Below are positions 1-9,019 of a DNA stretch of 64,000 nucleotides, piece by piece. The first letter of the stretch is position 1. Each line of letters starts with the position of its first letter. Below the pieces are notes generated by a model. That model saw only the letters and a program-made list of their open reading frames with translations, made no database searches and had not been told where the DNA came from. The position numbers and the translations under genes were made by a program. The stretch comes from Allomuricauda sp. CAU 1633 (GTDB lineage: Bacteria; Bacteroidota; Bacteroidia; Flavobacteriales; Flavobacteriaceae): positions 62,001 to 126,000 of the forward strand of contig NZ_JAFLNE010000002.1 of assembly GCF_017313225.1 (NCBI RefSeq), in the 5' to 3' direction.

Positions 1-423
1 CGTACCAATTTCTTGGAAGCCAAATTTCTTGTGGAATTCAAAACTGCCTTTGTTTGAGGCATCGACCCCAGCAATCATGGTGTGGAAACCTTGCTTGGTG
101 GCTAGTCGAATTAGTTCTATCATGATGTGTTTGCCGATTCCCATTCCTCTATAATTATGGTGGGTATAAATGGAATGTTCCACACTAAATTGGTAGGCAT
201 CCCACGGTCTAAAAATGCCATACGTACCAAAGCCAACTACCTTTTTTTCATTTTCAGCAACAATGACCGGCATCTTGTCCTTTACTTTTTTCTCAAACCA
301 AGAAAGTTGTTGCTCATAGGTGCGTTCCTGATAATCATACACTACGGTTGAGTGTAGGATTTCATGATTTATGATTTCCAGAATGGAATTTACGTCCTTG
401 ATTTCTGCGGTTCTGATGGTCAT
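1..423 (-). CDS. GNAT family N-acetyltransferase (3' end cut by window edge)
   Basis: Reading the minus strand from the ATG at 423-421 gives 141 codons that stay open to base 1, so the C-terminus lies outside the window. The protein starts MTIRTAEIKDVNSILEIIN and carries a GNAT acetyl-CoA pyrophosphate loop near residues 90-100 (NYRGMGIGKH), followed by a DASNKGSFEFHKKFGF segment typical of the phosphinothricin/MnaT-like N-acetyltransferase branch. Such cytoplasmic enzymes acetylate the amino group of small amino-acid-like substrates; the actual substrate cannot be told. It is followed in the same direction by nothing visible, and is preceded by a glycosyltransferase gene 55 bases upstream on the same strand. 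Family call is firm, substrate is not. Confidence 0.85.
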   Translation of the reverse strand, partial: MTIRTAEIKDVNSILEIINHEILHSTVVYDYQERTYEQQLSWFEKKVKDKMPVIVAENEKKVVGFGTYGIFRPWDAYQFSVEHSIYTHHNYRGMGIGKHIMIELIRLATKQGFHTMIAGVDASNKGSFEFHKKFGFQEIGT

Positions 424-478
424 GCTCCTCTAAAAAATAGCCTCCAACACAAAGATAGGATGATTTACTTTTTGAAAA

Positions 479-1324
479 TCACACTAATTTTGACCAAATC
501 CCTTTCCAACGGTAGCTCCTAATAAATTTTCCTTCTGCTTTGGAAACATAACGAGACCGTCGTTGAAAAAAGGCTTTGAAATATCCAATAAGTGCAAGGA
601 AGTACAAACTGGGATTTTTGGCCTGCCAAGCCATTTTAAGTGCAGCTATTTTGGTGAGTACAATGCTATAACGCATTTTATACATAGCCTCCCCTTTGGT
701 TTGATAGTTTTTTGTACTGTATCCGTGTCCTGTGGGACGAAGGTGTTTTACATGGAGTTCTGGAACGACCAAAGTTTCAAAATCGTGGTATTGGGCCAGA
801 AGTACATCCACAGTGTCCCAACCCACACCCGGACGTAAACCACCAATCTTGTCAAAACAAGCCTTGTGATATAGTTTTATGGGGCCACGAATATGGGATT
901 TGTCCGCAATGTTTTCATAGACCCAATCGTTCCCTTTTTTGATGTATAGCAGTCCAGAACACATGCCCAATTTCCAATTGGCCTGAAAACGATTCAGGAT
1001 TTCTTCAAAATAATTGGGCGGTAGAATGATATCCGCATCAAACTTGCCAATTAAATTATAGTCTGAGGCATGTTGAAGCCCAAAATTAAAGGCGTCCACT
1101 ACTTTTTTTCCAGGCACATGCTTATCAGTGGATTGGCGTTGCACCACTTTTATCCAATCGTGTGTTTGGGAAAATCCTGAGGCAATCGCAAAAGTATTGT
1201 CGGTAGAATTGTCATCTACAAGGATAACTTCATCCGGTCTTTGGGTTTGTACCACAAAAGAATCCAGACAATCCTTGAGGAAAGCAGCTTCATTATGGGC
1301 AGGAATGACAATGCTGATTTGCAT
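479..1324 (-). CDS. Glycosyltransferase family 2
   Basis: A 281-residue protein beginning MQISIVIPAHNEAAFLKDC, the classic GT-A fold entry of family 2 glycosyltransferases. The nucleotide-binding DDNSTDNT motif lies near residue 37 and a DxD-like FDAD metal/sugar-nucleotide motif near residue 95. The C-terminal third is basic and aromatic with no clear multi-span membrane region, so it probably works at the inner face of the cytoplasmic membrane in surface glycan assembly. The sugar donor and acceptor are not identifiable. An FkbM methyltransferase lies nearby at 2086, which fits a small remnant of a surface polysaccharide or glycan modification region. Confidence 0.88.
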   Translation of the reverse strand: MQISIVIPAHNEAAFLKDCLDSFVVQTQRPDEVILVDDNSTDNTFAIASGFSQTHDWIKVVQRQSTDKHVPGKKVVDAFNFGLQHASDYNLIGKFDADIILPPNYFEEILNRFQANWKLGMCSGLLYIKKGNDWVYENIADKSHIRGPIKLYHKACFDKIGGLRPGVGWDTVDVLLAQYHDFETLVVPELHVKHLRPTGHGYSTKNYQTKGEAMYKMRYSIVLTKIAALKMAWQAKNPSLYFLALIGYFKAFFQRRSRYVSKAEGKFIRSYRWKGIWSKLV

Positions 1325-1379
1325 TTGCTAAAATTCCAAAAAACAATTCACAAAACCCAAATAAGTTTTGGTTTTGAAA

Positions 1380-1982
1380 TTAAAGAGCAATGTTGAAATA
1401 GATTTCTCGACTGCGCTCGAAATGACAATAACGTATTGAACATTGATGATTGTTTATTGTAAATTGATAAGAATCATCGTTCTGCGTAAACAATATAATA
1501 TTGGTCAGTGAAAAGGCGAAGTAAGGGTCGCAACCCAATTTTTTGGTGGGATTTGGTCCAGAATCCAACAAAGTAATAGCACCTCCAAAATAATCACCCG
1601 AATTCAATTCACCTGAAAAGCAATATTCTCCATACGTATAAAGCAAATCTTCTGAAACGGTGCCATCAGAGTTAAGTTCAATCATATAAAATGCTCCTGT
1701 ATTGGTACCTAAGGTGGGGTTCAAGTGCCCCAAGGCACCGACCACAATATCGTTTGTTCCATCTGAGTTTTGGTCACCTACATTAAGGATTGAACCAGCA
1801 AAATAATCTTCAAAAGCCAAATTCGGTGCAAATCCACCTTGTATATCGCTTATTTTCTGATAAGAATTTACCGTAAGGTCTGCATTCATAAATAAAATCC
1901 AGACCGCACCTCGTCTAGAGTCGCCATCTGCATCTCTTCGTGCGCCGACCGTTAGATCAATTATGCCATCATTGTTTTGGTC
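1380..1982 (-). pseudogene. FG-GAP repeat protein fragment (gene remnant)
   Basis: The minus-strand frame from 1982 reads DQNNDGIIDLTVGARRDADG and continues, through a Met at 1889, into a second repeat with GDQNSDGTNDIVVGALG. These are integrin-like FG-GAP beta-propeller repeats with D-x-N-x-D-G calcium loops. The frame begins abruptly in the middle of a repeat, right after an in-frame TGA (1985-1983), with no start codon or signal peptide, and only about two repeats remain. The 3' end loses propeller character after about residue 140 and the last residues (CHFERSREI) are encoded by a dispersed repeat. The most likely reading is a decayed internal fragment of a large secreted FG-GAP protein. 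An expressed 169-residue protein starting at 1889 is possible but unlikely. Confidence 0.7.
1401..1430. repeat. Dispersed flavobacterial intergenic repeat (FERSREI type)
   Basis: This stretch contains TTTCTCGACTGCGCTCGAAA followed by TGACA, a partly palindromic element that I recall as common in Flavobacteriia intergenic DNA; read on the minus strand it translates as CHFERSREI. It forms the 3' end of the FG-GAP gene remnant, where it supplies the last codons before the stop. The family identification is from memory of such repeats; only the internal symmetry is visible here. Confidence 0.6.
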
Positions 1983-2058
1983 TCATTGATTTTTTAGTTG
2001 AAATGCAATAACAGACTATGATTTATCCAATCGGAATGGGACAGTATATAGAATTAAA

Positions 2059-2066
2059 TATCTTTG
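2059..2066 (+). promoter_or_regulatory. Candidate -7 box of the FkbM methyltransferase gene
   Basis: TATCTTTG matches the Bacteroidota -7 consensus TAnnTTTG exactly and lies 20 bases before the ATG. No TTG -33 element is seen at the usual spacing, so this is only a partial promoter match. Confidence 0.35.
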
Positions 2067-2085
2067 GTTTCTAAGTATAGAAGTA

Positions 2086-2979
2086 ATGATGGATATTATA
2101 CGTGCATTGATTTATGACAAGCATGTGAATAAATTTCTACGAGGGTTAATGAAAATATTTGAAGGATCTTTTCCGGATAAGTATAAGTTGAACCCTTCTG
2201 GCACTGTTAAATTAAATTTTTCAGATTCCATTTCCATTCGATTAAAAGCAAACCAAACCAGCTATATTCTTAGGGAGCTTTATTGGGGAGAACCAATGGA
2301 GTATGAATATACCTCCATATTTGTCGAATTGATAAAGGATATTGGTTCATTTTGGGACGTTGGAGCAAACATAGGATATTATAGTATTCTAGCATGCGTA
2401 TATAATCCAAAAATAAAGGTTCACGCTTTTGAGCCATCTTTAGGGCCAAAATTCTATTTAAATGAAAACATTGCCATCAATAATGTGGGCAATCAGGTCA
2501 TTGTGCATTCACAAGCATTGTCCTTAGAAAGCGGTAAAATTGCTTTTTATGAAGTGGTGAATCCTAAATTTCCCAAGATTCTCAATTTGTCGGGAGAACA
2601 TAATATGGGTACAAAAAAAGGATTGAATTCCAAGGAGGTCATAGTTGAGTCAATTCGGATGGATGATATTGATAATCATCCGCAAGCTGTGGAATTAATA
2701 AAAATAGATGTAGAAGGTGCTGAAGTTATGGTTCTCAAAGGAGGACTAAAATTGTTGCAAAAGGATAGGCCAATTGTAATTTGTGAAGTACTCTATAATC
2801 AGAATGAAGCAGAATTGGAATCAGTAATGGAGGATTTGAACTACCTATATTATGCGCACATGAAAAATGGTCTAATGGAAATCGGCACCTTGAAACGTAA
2901 AAAGGACAATGGTATTCGAAATGTGTTTTTTGTGCCTGCTGAAAAGAAAGGTCTTATAGAGAGATTTATTATCAAATAA
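2086..2979 (+). CDS. FkbM family SAM-dependent methyltransferase
   Basis: A 297-residue cytoplasmic protein. The SAM-binding motif I appears near residues 90-100 (FWDVGANIGYYSILA), and an acidic VHAFEPS motif follows at about 123-129, the order expected for FkbM-type methyltransferases. The C-terminal ELIKIDVEGAEVMVLKGG block, near residues 203-220, is the hallmark FkbM_C segment. These enzymes O-methylate sugars or polyketide-like hydroxyls; in flavobacteria they often sit in surface glycan clusters, which fits the glycosyltransferase nearby. The gene is visibly more AT-rich than its neighbours, compatible with recent acquisition. A second ATG directly follows the first at 2089. Confidence 0.85.
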   Translation: MMDIIRALIYDKHVNKFLRGLMKIFEGSFPDKYKLNPSGTVKLNFSDSISIRLKANQTSYILRELYWGEPMEYEYTSIFVELIKDIGSFWDVGANIGYYSILACVYNPKIKVHAFEPSLGPKFYLNENIAINNVGNQVIVHSQALSLESGKIAFYEVVNPKFPKILNLSGEHNMGTKKGLNSKEVIVESIRMDDIDNHPQAVELIKIDVEGAEVMVLKGGLKLLQKDRPIVICEVLYNQNEAELESVMEDLNYLYYAHMKNGLMEIGTLKRKKDNGIRNVFFVPAEKKGLIERFIIK

Positions 2980-3029
2980 TAGAGCTAAGATTAACCTGAA
3001 TTTGTTTTTGACCGAATAGCAATGTTGTT

Positions 3030-4088
3030 TTAATATTTATAAACCATTGCATTGATGTTCATGCCGGCACCGACACTAGCAAAAATAACAACATCTCCCT
3101 TTTTTAATTGATGTTCCGGCATCTCTCCCTTGATGACCAAATCGAACAGTGTGGGAACTGTTGCTACGGAACTATTCCCCAATTTGTGGATGCTCATAGG
3201 CATAACGTTTTCGGGAACTTCTTGTTGATACAATCGATAAAATCGTTTTACAATGGCCTCATCCATTTTTTCATTCGCCTGATGAATAAATATCTTTTTG
3301 ACCTCATCAATACCCACACCGCTTTTATCCAAACAATCCTTCATGGCTTGTGGTACATGGGTACAGGCAAATTCGTAGATTTTTCTGCCATTCATTTTAA
3401 TATAACGGGTGTTGGCGCACGCTTCCTCCTGATTGGACTTGTCAAAATAGAGGTAATAAGCCTCCTCATTGGCATAGGTGAGGGAGGCATGTCCTAAAAC
3501 TTGCCCGGATTTGGGATTAGCCTCAAAGATGGCCGCACCTGCGCCGTCAGAAAAAATCATACTGTCTCGATCATGTTTGTCAACAACCCTTGAAAGTGTT
3601 TCCCCGCCAATCACTAAACATTTTTTGGCCATACCACTTTTAATGAAAGCTGTAGCTTGAATGGCACTTTCTATCCATCCAGGGCACCCAAAAATCATAT
3701 CATACGCTACACATTTGGGGTTTTTAATGCGAAGCAGATGTTTTACCCGCGTTGCCAAACTGGGCAGGGTATCCCCTTGAATTTTCCCAGGAGTAAGGTC
3801 TCCAAAATTATGGGCGAAGATGATGTAATCCAGTTCTTCTGGATTTATCCCAGAATCCTCAATGGCTTTTTGGGCGGCTAAAAATCCCAAATCTGAAGTC
3901 TTCAGATTGGATGGGGCGTACCTTCGCTCTGCAATTCCAGTGATAGATTTGAATTTTTCTATAATTACCGCATTGTCTTGTGGGAAGCTGGACCCGTCGT
4001 TTTCTAAAAAGGTGTGGCCCAAAAAGTCTTCATTCTTTGTAATGATGGATGGAATATAACTTCCAGTTCCTGTGATACCAATCTCCAT
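3030..4088 (-). CDS. 3-oxoacyl-ACP synthase III family (KASIII-like) protein
   Basis: A 352-residue thiolase-fold enzyme. All three KASIII catalytic residues are present: Cys135 in IFGCPGW, His269 in FIHQAN and Asn305 in LGNSSVATVPTL. It therefore should perform decarboxylative or transfer-type Claisen condensation on an acyl-CoA/ACP. The sequence (start MEIGITGTGSYIPS, an insertion around residues 22-45) differs from housekeeping FabH, and the gene stands alone rather than in a plsX-fabH cluster, so it may be a paralog for a specialised acyl product. It is monocistronic on the minus strand with a perfect 18-base palindrome 41 bases upstream of its start. Fold and chemistry are firm; substrate is unknown. 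Confidence 0.85.
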   Translation of the reverse strand: MEIGITGTGSYIPSIITKNEDFLGHTFLENDGSSFPQDNAVIIEKFKSITGIAERRYAPSNLKTSDLGFLAAQKAIEDSGINPEELDYIIFAHNFGDLTPGKIQGDTLPSLATRVKHLLRIKNPKCVAYDMIFGCPGWIESAIQATAFIKSGMAKKCLVIGGETLSRVVDKHDRDSMIFSDGAGAAIFEANPKSGQVLGHASLTYANEEAYYLYFDKSNQEEACANTRYIKMNGRKIYEFACTHVPQAMKDCLDKSGVGIDEVKKIFIHQANEKMDEAIVKRFYRLYQQEVPENVMPMSIHKLGNSSVATVPTLFDLVIKGEMPEHQLKKGDVVIFASVGAGMNINAMVYKY

Positions 4089-4128
4089 GGTAGAGGTTTT
4101 AATCTAAGATAAGAATCAAAATTTAATG

Positions 4129-4146
4129 TATTATGCATGCATAATA
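4129..4146. promoter_or_regulatory. Perfect 18-base palindrome, possible operator
   Basis: TATTATGCATGCATAATA reads identically on both strands. It sits in the 161-base gap between gcvP and the KASIII-like gene, 41 bases upstream of the latter's start codon, a position suitable for a dimeric repressor or activator. No regulator is identified; operator function is inference. Confidence 0.4.
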
Positions 4147-4190
4147 TATTTTACAGTGTCCAAGACAAGTTGGGATCACAATCAGAATCA

Positions 4191-4227
4191 AAAGAGCCTT
4201 GATGTAAAAAAATAATCAAGGCTCTTT
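4191..4227 (-). terminator. Rho-independent terminator of gcvP
   Basis: A 13-base-pair perfect stem (AAAGAGCCTTGAT paired with ATCAAGGCTCTTT) with an 11-base loop starts 23 bases past the gcvP stop on the minus strand. The stem ends in a short T run on the minus strand. Confidence 0.75.
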
Positions 4228-4249
4228 ATCAATTAATATGGTGGTTTGG

Positions 4250-7108
4250 CTATGCTTCTGCGTAGGCTTCAATAGGGGCACAGGTGCATATCAAATTACG
4301 ATCCCCAAACGCTTCATCTGTTCTTCGAATAGCGGGCCAAAACTTATTTTCACCAACATAAGATAGTGGAAATGCCGCTTTTTGTCTACTGTAGGGATAC
4401 TCCCATGTATCGTTTGTAACCATTTCCAACGTATGGGGTGCATTTTTAAGCACATTGTTGGGTTCTTCTGCACTGGTGCTATCGATTTCTTTACGGATGG
4501 ACAACAAGGCATCACAAAATTTATCCAATTCGGCAAGGCTTTCACTTTCCGTGGGCTCAATCATCAAGGTTCCAGCAACAGGGAAAGATACTGTTGGGGC
4601 ATGGAAGCCATAGTCTATAAGTCGTTTGGCAATATCGGTCACCTCAATACCATTGGCTTTGAAAGGCCTACAATCAATAATCATTTCGTGGGCGGCTCTA
4701 CCTCTTTCTCCGGTATACAGCACATCAAATTTCCCTTTCAACCGGTCTTTGATGTAATTGGCATTGAGAATGGCAGCCTTTGTTGCATTGGTAAGCCCTT
4801 CTGCTCCCAACATTTTAATGTATCCATAGGAAATTAAGCACACCAAAGCACTGCCCCAAGGTGCTGCTGAAATAGCCGTAATGGCTTCGTCACCTCCTGT
4901 TTTCACCACAGGGTTTGTGGGTAAAAAAGGCTTTAATTGTTCCGCCACACAAATAGGACCAACGCCGGGTCCTCCACCACCATGCGGAATGGCAAAAGTT
5001 TTGTGCAAGTTGAGGTGACATACATCGGCACCAATGGTTGCGGGATTGGTAAGACCGACCTGGGCGTTCATATTGGCGCCATCCATATAGACTTGACCTC
5101 CGTTTTCATGAATTAATTGGGTTATCTGTTTGATGGAGGATTCAAATACCCCGTGGGTAGATGGATAGGTAACCATCAAAGCAGCTAGATTTTCGGAATG
5201 TAGCTTAGTTTTTTCTTCCAAATCGGCAACATCAATATTTCCTTTTTCATCGGTCTTGGTCACCACTACCTTCATGCCAGCCATAACAGCAGATGCTGGA
5301 TTGGTTCCGTGGGCCGAAGCAGGAATCAAACAAATGTTTCGATGTCCATCTCCTCTGGATTCATGGTAAGCTCTAATGACCATAAGGCCAGCATATTCTC
5401 CTTGGGCACCAGAATTGGGTTGCAATGAGGTGGCCGCAAATCCAGTAATGACATTCAGTTGCTGCTCCAAAGTCTGGAGCATTTCCTGATATCCTTCAGC
5501 TTGGTTTAAAGGCACAAAAGGGTGGATATTTGCCCAATGGGCCATGCTTAATGGGAGCATTTCGGAAGCTGCATTCAATTTCATGGTACAACTTCCCAAG
5601 GAAATCATGGAATGGTTCAAAGCCAAATCCTTGCGCTCCAATTTTTTAATGTAACGCATCAACTCAGTTTCGGAGTGATAGCTGTTGAACACTTCGTGTT
5701 CTAAATATGGAGCCTTTCGTTGTAAAGATTCAGGAATGGATTGTTCGGCGGAAGAATCAACATCAATTTTGACACTTTCCTTGAAATCCACAGATGCTGA
5801 AAATATTTTTATCAGTTGTAAAACATCTTTATCTGATGTGGCTTCATTTAATGATATTGAAATGGCATTATTGTCAATATAGTTGAAGTTCACTTCAGAA
5901 GACACTGCTATTTCTTTTAGCCGCTCAACATTGTCAACTTCAATTTTAAGCGTATCAAAAAAGCCGGTATTCAGTTGTTTTATACCCAATTTGTCCAAAG
6001 TCAGTGCAAGGGTTCTGGTCTTGTGATGAACTTTTTCGGCAATATATTTTAATCCTTTTGGCCCGTGGTAAACGGCATACATTCCTGCCATAACCGCCAA
6101 AAGTACTTGTGCCGTACAAATGTTGGAGGTGGCTTTGTCTCTTTTAATATGTTGTTCCCGAGTTTGAAGTGCCATTCGTAAGGCACGATTGCCATCCGTA
6201 TCCTTGGTTACACCAATAATTCTACCAGGAATACTTCTTTTGTATTCTTCCTTGGTGGCAAAAAAGGCAGCATGTGGTCCCCCATAACCCAACGGAATGC
6301 CAAAACGCTGGGTGGTTCCTACCACAACATCTACGCCCCATTCCCCGGGAGGGGTAAGCAATACCAAACTCAAAATATCGGCTGCAACGGCCACTTTGAT
6401 GTCATTTGCTTTGGCTTTTTCCACAAACTCACCATAATCGTGAACTTGACCGTATTTTCCAGGATATTGGAGCAAAGCCCCGTAAAAATCCTCGGAAAAA
6501 TCAAAAGTTTCGTGATTGTCCACTACCAACTCTATTCCAAGTGGAATGGCTCGGGTTTTTAGTAAGCTCAAGGTCTGCGGCAGGATTTCTTCGGACACGA
6601 AAAATTTGACAGTCTCGTCCTTTTTTTGCTGGCGCGAACGCAGTTCGAACAACATGGTCATGGCCTCGGCAGCAGCGGTACTTTCATCCAAAAGGGAAGC
6701 ATTGGCAATTTCCATTCCGGTAAGATCGCTCACCATGGTCTGGAAATTCAACAAAGCCTCCAAACGGCCTTGGGCAATCTCAGCTTGGTACGGTGTGTAA
6801 GCGGTATACCATCCTGGATTTTCCAAAATATTCCGTTTTATTACGGAAGGGGTCAGGGACTCATGATATCCCAAACCAATATAGGTTTTAAAAACCTTGT
6901 TTTTTTGTGCCAGTTCCTGAATGTGGGTCAAGAACTCGTGCTCACTGATCCCTGCTGGAAGATCTAAGGTTTTTTTCAATTTAATATCATCTGGAATGGT
7001 CTCGTAAATGAGCTGTTCCATATTTTCCACCCCTATGGTTTCGAACATTTGGGGAAGGTCTTTTTCTGCAATGCCAATATGTCTGGCGGCAAACACTTCT
7101 GTATTCAT
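4250..7108 (-). CDS. gcvP: Glycine dehydrogenase (decarboxylating), P-protein
   Basis: A 952-residue, single-chain P-protein of the glycine cleavage system. It decarboxylates glycine with pyridoxal phosphate and passes the aminomethyl group to the lipoyl arm of the H-protein in the cytoplasm. Both homologous halves are present; the PLP lysine is Lys703 in the motif [17 protein letters not shown], close to the position expected for full-length enzymes. The N-terminus ([21 protein letters not shown]) and the C-terminal ICTCAP ending are complete. gcvT and gcvH are not adjacent, as is common in Bacteroidota, where the cleavage genes are scattered. It is monocistronic with a strong terminator behind it. 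Confidence 0.97.
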   Translation of the reverse strand: MNTEVFAARHIGIAEKDLPQMFETIGVENMEQLIYETIPDDIKLKKTLDLPAGISEHEFLTHIQELAQKNKVFKTYIGLGYHESLTPSVIKRNILENPGWYTAYTPYQAEIAQGRLEALLNFQTMVSDLTGMEIANASLLDESTAAAEAMTMLFELRSRQQKKDETVKFFVSEEILPQTLSLLKTRAIPLGIELVVDNHETFDFSEDFYGALLQYPGKYGQVHDYGEFVEKAKANDIKVAVAADILSLVLLTPPGEWGVDVVVGTTQRFGIPLGYGGPHAAFFATKEEYKRSIPGRIIGVTKDTDGNRALRMALQTREQHIKRDKATSNICTAQVLLAVMAGMYAVYHGPKGLKYIAEKVHHKTRTLALTLDKLGIKQLNTGFFDTLKIEVDNVERLKEIAVSSEVNFNYIDNNAISISLNEATSDKDVLQLIKIFSASVDFKESVKIDVDSSAEQSIPESLQRKAPYLEHEVFNSYHSETELMRYIKKLERKDLALNHSMISLGSCTMKLNAASEMLPLSMAHWANIHPFVPLNQAEGYQEMLQTLEQQLNVITGFAATSLQPNSGAQGEYAGLMVIRAYHESRGDGHRNICLIPASAHGTNPASAVMAGMKVVVTKTDEKGNIDVADLEEKTKLHSENLAALMVTYPSTHGVFESSIKQITQLIHENGGQVYMDGANMNAQVGLTNPATIGADVCHLNLHKTFAIPHGGGGPGVGPICVAEQLKPFLPTNPVVKTGGDEAITAISAAPWGSALVCLISYGYIKMLGAEGLTNATKAAILNANYIKDRLKGKFDVLYTGERGRAAHEMIIDCRPFKANGIEVTDIAKRLIDYGFHAPTVSFPVAGTLMIEPTESESLAELDKFCDALLSIRKEIDSTSAEEPNNVLKNAPHTLEMVTNDTWEYPYSRQKAAFPLSYVGENKFWPAIRRTDEAFGDRNLICTCAPIEAYAEA

Positions 7109-7232
7109 TTCAATCCAATAAAGTGCACAAAATTAGGGATTAATTCAATGAAAATAAGCAATTTTGAGGGTCTCTAATCCAAAGTTGTTAACCACAAATT
7201 AACCTTTGTGGTCGCGGCAAAGATTCAGTTCC

Positions 7233-8057
7233 ATGCGCAGCTTGAAGTCTATTTTTGATTTTTATCTGGATGCCAGTATCCATGTGGCTCTGGCGGTTAT
7301 ATCCCTGACCGGTGTAACTTTTTATCTGTTGGACGCCTCGTTTGACCCATATCTTTTGGGATTCATCTTTTTCGGGGTGATTGTGTGCTATAATTTCGTA
7401 AAGTATGGGGTTGAGGCCTATAAATATCTGATCGTCTCCAATGCCTACCACAAAATCATCCAAATCTTTAGCTTTTTGGCCTTTGTGTTCGCTCTTTATT
7501 TTATGACGCAGTTAAATCAAAAAATATGGGTAGCCATAGCGATGATGACCTTGCTTTCTGCATTATATGCCGTTCCCCTGCTTCCCAGAGCAAAGAATTT
7601 GAGGAATTTGGGTGGATTCAAGATTTATATTGTGGCTTTGGTCTGGGTAGGATTCACGGTTTTGCTGCCGGCCATAGATGCTAAAATCCCATTACATTGG
7701 GATGTATGGATATTGTTCTTGCAACGCTTCATTTTGGTGGTTGTGCTTATACTTCCTTTTGAAATTAGAGATCTGCAATGGGATGATAAGAACTTAAAAA
7801 CACTGCCGCAAGTGTATGGAATCAAAAAAACCAAAAAAATTGGGATTGTCCTAACCGTAATTTTCTTTTTATTGACCTTTTTAAGGGATGAAATCCATGA
7901 ATATGAGGTGTGGCTACGATTTATTCTTGGTGGAATCATGATTTTTATGCTGTTGTCCAGCCAAAAAATGCAATCCAAATATTATGTCTCATTTTGGGTG
8001 GAAGGAATACCTATGCTGTGGCTGGGAATGTTCTGGGTGGTAAAAAATTATCTTTAA
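7233..8057 (+). CDS. UbiA-like multi-pass membrane protein
   Basis: A 274-residue integral membrane protein with about eight hydrophobic segments, starting MRSLKSIFDFYLDAS. The C-terminal part contains EIRDLQWDDKNLKTLPQVYG, which resembles the second Asp-rich motif and following conserved loop of UbiA prenyltransferases (DIRD...D...TLP..G). The first Asp-rich motif (NDxxDxxxD) expected in the second helical region is not recognisable; NFVKYGVEAYKYL stands there instead. It may be a catalytically altered UbiA-superfamily member. A TTG at 7206 would add nine residues, but the ATG at 7233 gives the more natural start. The stop codon interlocks with that of the convergent small zinc protein gene. 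Confidence 0.65.
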   Translation: MRSLKSIFDFYLDASIHVALAVISLTGVTFYLLDASFDPYLLGFIFFGVIVCYNFVKYGVEAYKYLIVSNAYHKIIQIFSFLAFVFALYFMTQLNQKIWVAIAMMTLLSALYAVPLLPRAKNLRNLGGFKIYIVALVWVGFTVLLPAIDAKIPLHWDVWILFLQRFILVVVLILPFEIRDLQWDDKNLKTLPQVYGIKKTKKIGIVLTVIFFLLTFLRDEIHEYEVWLRFILGGIMIFMLLSSQKMQSKYYVSFWVEGIPMLWLGMFWVVKNYL

Positions 8058-8284
8058 AGCCGTTTTTCCAAATCACGCTTCATACACTCCTTGTCATCTT
8101 CGGAAAGGGAGGATAGTTCAGCCTTATCGCACAAAGATGTCAACTGGGAGTTCTTTTTGGAATACTTTGCGCAGGTCTTGCAATACAGAACATGTAGCTT
8201 AAGTTTTAAGATTTCCCAAAAACTTGCTTCGTCATATTGTGATTTGTTGCAGATATGTGATGCCTCCTCGCATGTAATCTTCAT
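8054..8284 (-). CDS. Small ZAS-type zinc protein, putative anti-sigma factor
   Basis: A 76-residue soluble protein beginning MKITCEEASHICNKSQYDEA. It contains HVLYCKTC, an exact H-x3-C-x2-C zinc-binding anti-sigma (ZAS) signature, plus further Cys/His at the N-terminus. Its ATG lies two bases after the stop of the ECF sigma factor gene, implying translational coupling, which supports a role as that factor's partner. No transmembrane segment is present, so it would sense a cytoplasmic signal, for example redox state through the cysteines. I recall that relatives in flavobacterial genomes are often labelled glycine dehydrogenase; nothing in this sequence supports that label. Anti-sigma activity is inferred from motif and context. 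Confidence 0.7.
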   Translation of the reverse strand: MKITCEEASHICNKSQYDEASFWEILKLKLHVLYCKTCAKYSKKNSQLTSLCDKAELSSLSEDDKECMKRDLEKRL

Positions 8285-8286
8285 AA

Positions 8287-8841
8287 CTAAAACCAATTTT
8301 CATTTAAACAACCCATGAGAGCCGTCCTTGCCCGGTGTATCATTACCCACAGATTGGACGGATTAATTTCTAGTTCATTACAAATATCTTCAGTGCTCAT
8401 TCCTTGGATGGTCTTCATTTTAAAGACTTGCGACTGTTTTTTGGGCAATTTTTCAATACATTCCTGCAATGCGACCCCCAATTCTTCATTTTCGAGCACA
8501 TTATCACCATCTTGACTAAACGGGTCGGCTACCTGCTCTTCAAGCCAGTCTCCATCGGAATCTGAGTCGGTAGTATAATTGATGCGTACCTCTGCCTTTC
8601 CTTTTTTGGAATTGATCTTGCGATAATGATCTATTACTTTTCGCTTTAGGATGGCAATGAGCCATGTGCGCTCGGCAGCATCGCCCTTAAAGTTTTTGGC
8701 AGAATTAAGCCCGGCAAAAAAGGTTTCCTGTACCAAATCCTTGGCAATTTCAGCATCGCTTACACGGGCCACTGCATAATTGAACAGATAGTCGGCATAT
8801 AGGTCTACCCAAGTATCAGGATGTAGTTTGTGTTCTGCCAT
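8287..8841 (-). CDS. ECF-type sigma-70 family RNA polymerase sigma factor
   Basis: A 184-residue sigma factor with region 2 around residues 20-90 (DLVQETFFAGL and a TWLIAILKRKVIDHYRK segment) and region 4 in the last 60 residues (MSTEDICNELEINPSNLWVMIHRART). Region 3 and region 1 are absent, which defines the ECF group. The start MAEHKLHPDTW was chosen over an upstream in-frame start at 8859 because it aligns with the start of region 2 and has compact spacing. It is followed two bases later by a ZAS zinc protein that probably restrains it. The regulon is unknown; two tandem small exported-protein genes lie divergently upstream. Confidence 0.88.
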   Translation of the reverse strand: MAEHKLHPDTWVDLYADYLFNYAVARVSDAEIAKDLVQETFFAGLNSAKNFKGDAAERTWLIAILKRKVIDHYRKINSKKGKAEVRINYTTDSDSDGDWLEEQVADPFSQDGDNVLENEELGVALQECIEKLPKKQSQVFKMKTIQGMSTEDICNELEINPSNLWVMIHRARTALMGCLNENWF

Positions 8842-8856
8842 ATTTTTAAGAAGTAC

Positions 8857-8864
8857 CAAAAATA
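8857..8864 (-). promoter_or_regulatory. Candidate -7 box of the ECF sigma gene
   Basis: On the minus strand TATTTTTG matches TAnnTTTG exactly, 16 bases before the start codon of the sigma factor. No TTG is found at the usual -33 spacing, so the match is partial. Confidence 0.35.
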
Positions 8865-9019
8865 GTGGTTTTTAACAATGGTTGATGGTTTGTACCTGGT
8901 AAAAAACCTTAAAAATAAATTGATGAAGTGACACTTTAATCTAAGATTAACAAAAGTCAACTGGATTTTTGCGTTTAAAAATTTTATAAATTTATGAAAA
9001 CCAATACGCTAACCATTTA

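Noticed and set aside
127..351. 74-codon plus-strand frame opposite the GNAT gene
   Set aside because: It lies antisense within a well-supported acetyltransferase gene and has no domain or start context.
563..942. Two overlapping plus-strand frames inside the glycosyltransferase
   Set aside because: They are antisense to a strong GT2 gene and their sequences look like reverse-strand noise.
7206..7232. TTG start for the UbiA-like gene
   Set aside because: The ATG at 7233 gives a normal membrane-protein start; nothing favours the nine extra residues.
8054..8284. Glycine dehydrogenase label for the small Cys-rich protein
   Set aside because: It has 76 residues, no PLP motif and a ZAS signature; the true glycine dehydrogenase is at 4250-7108.
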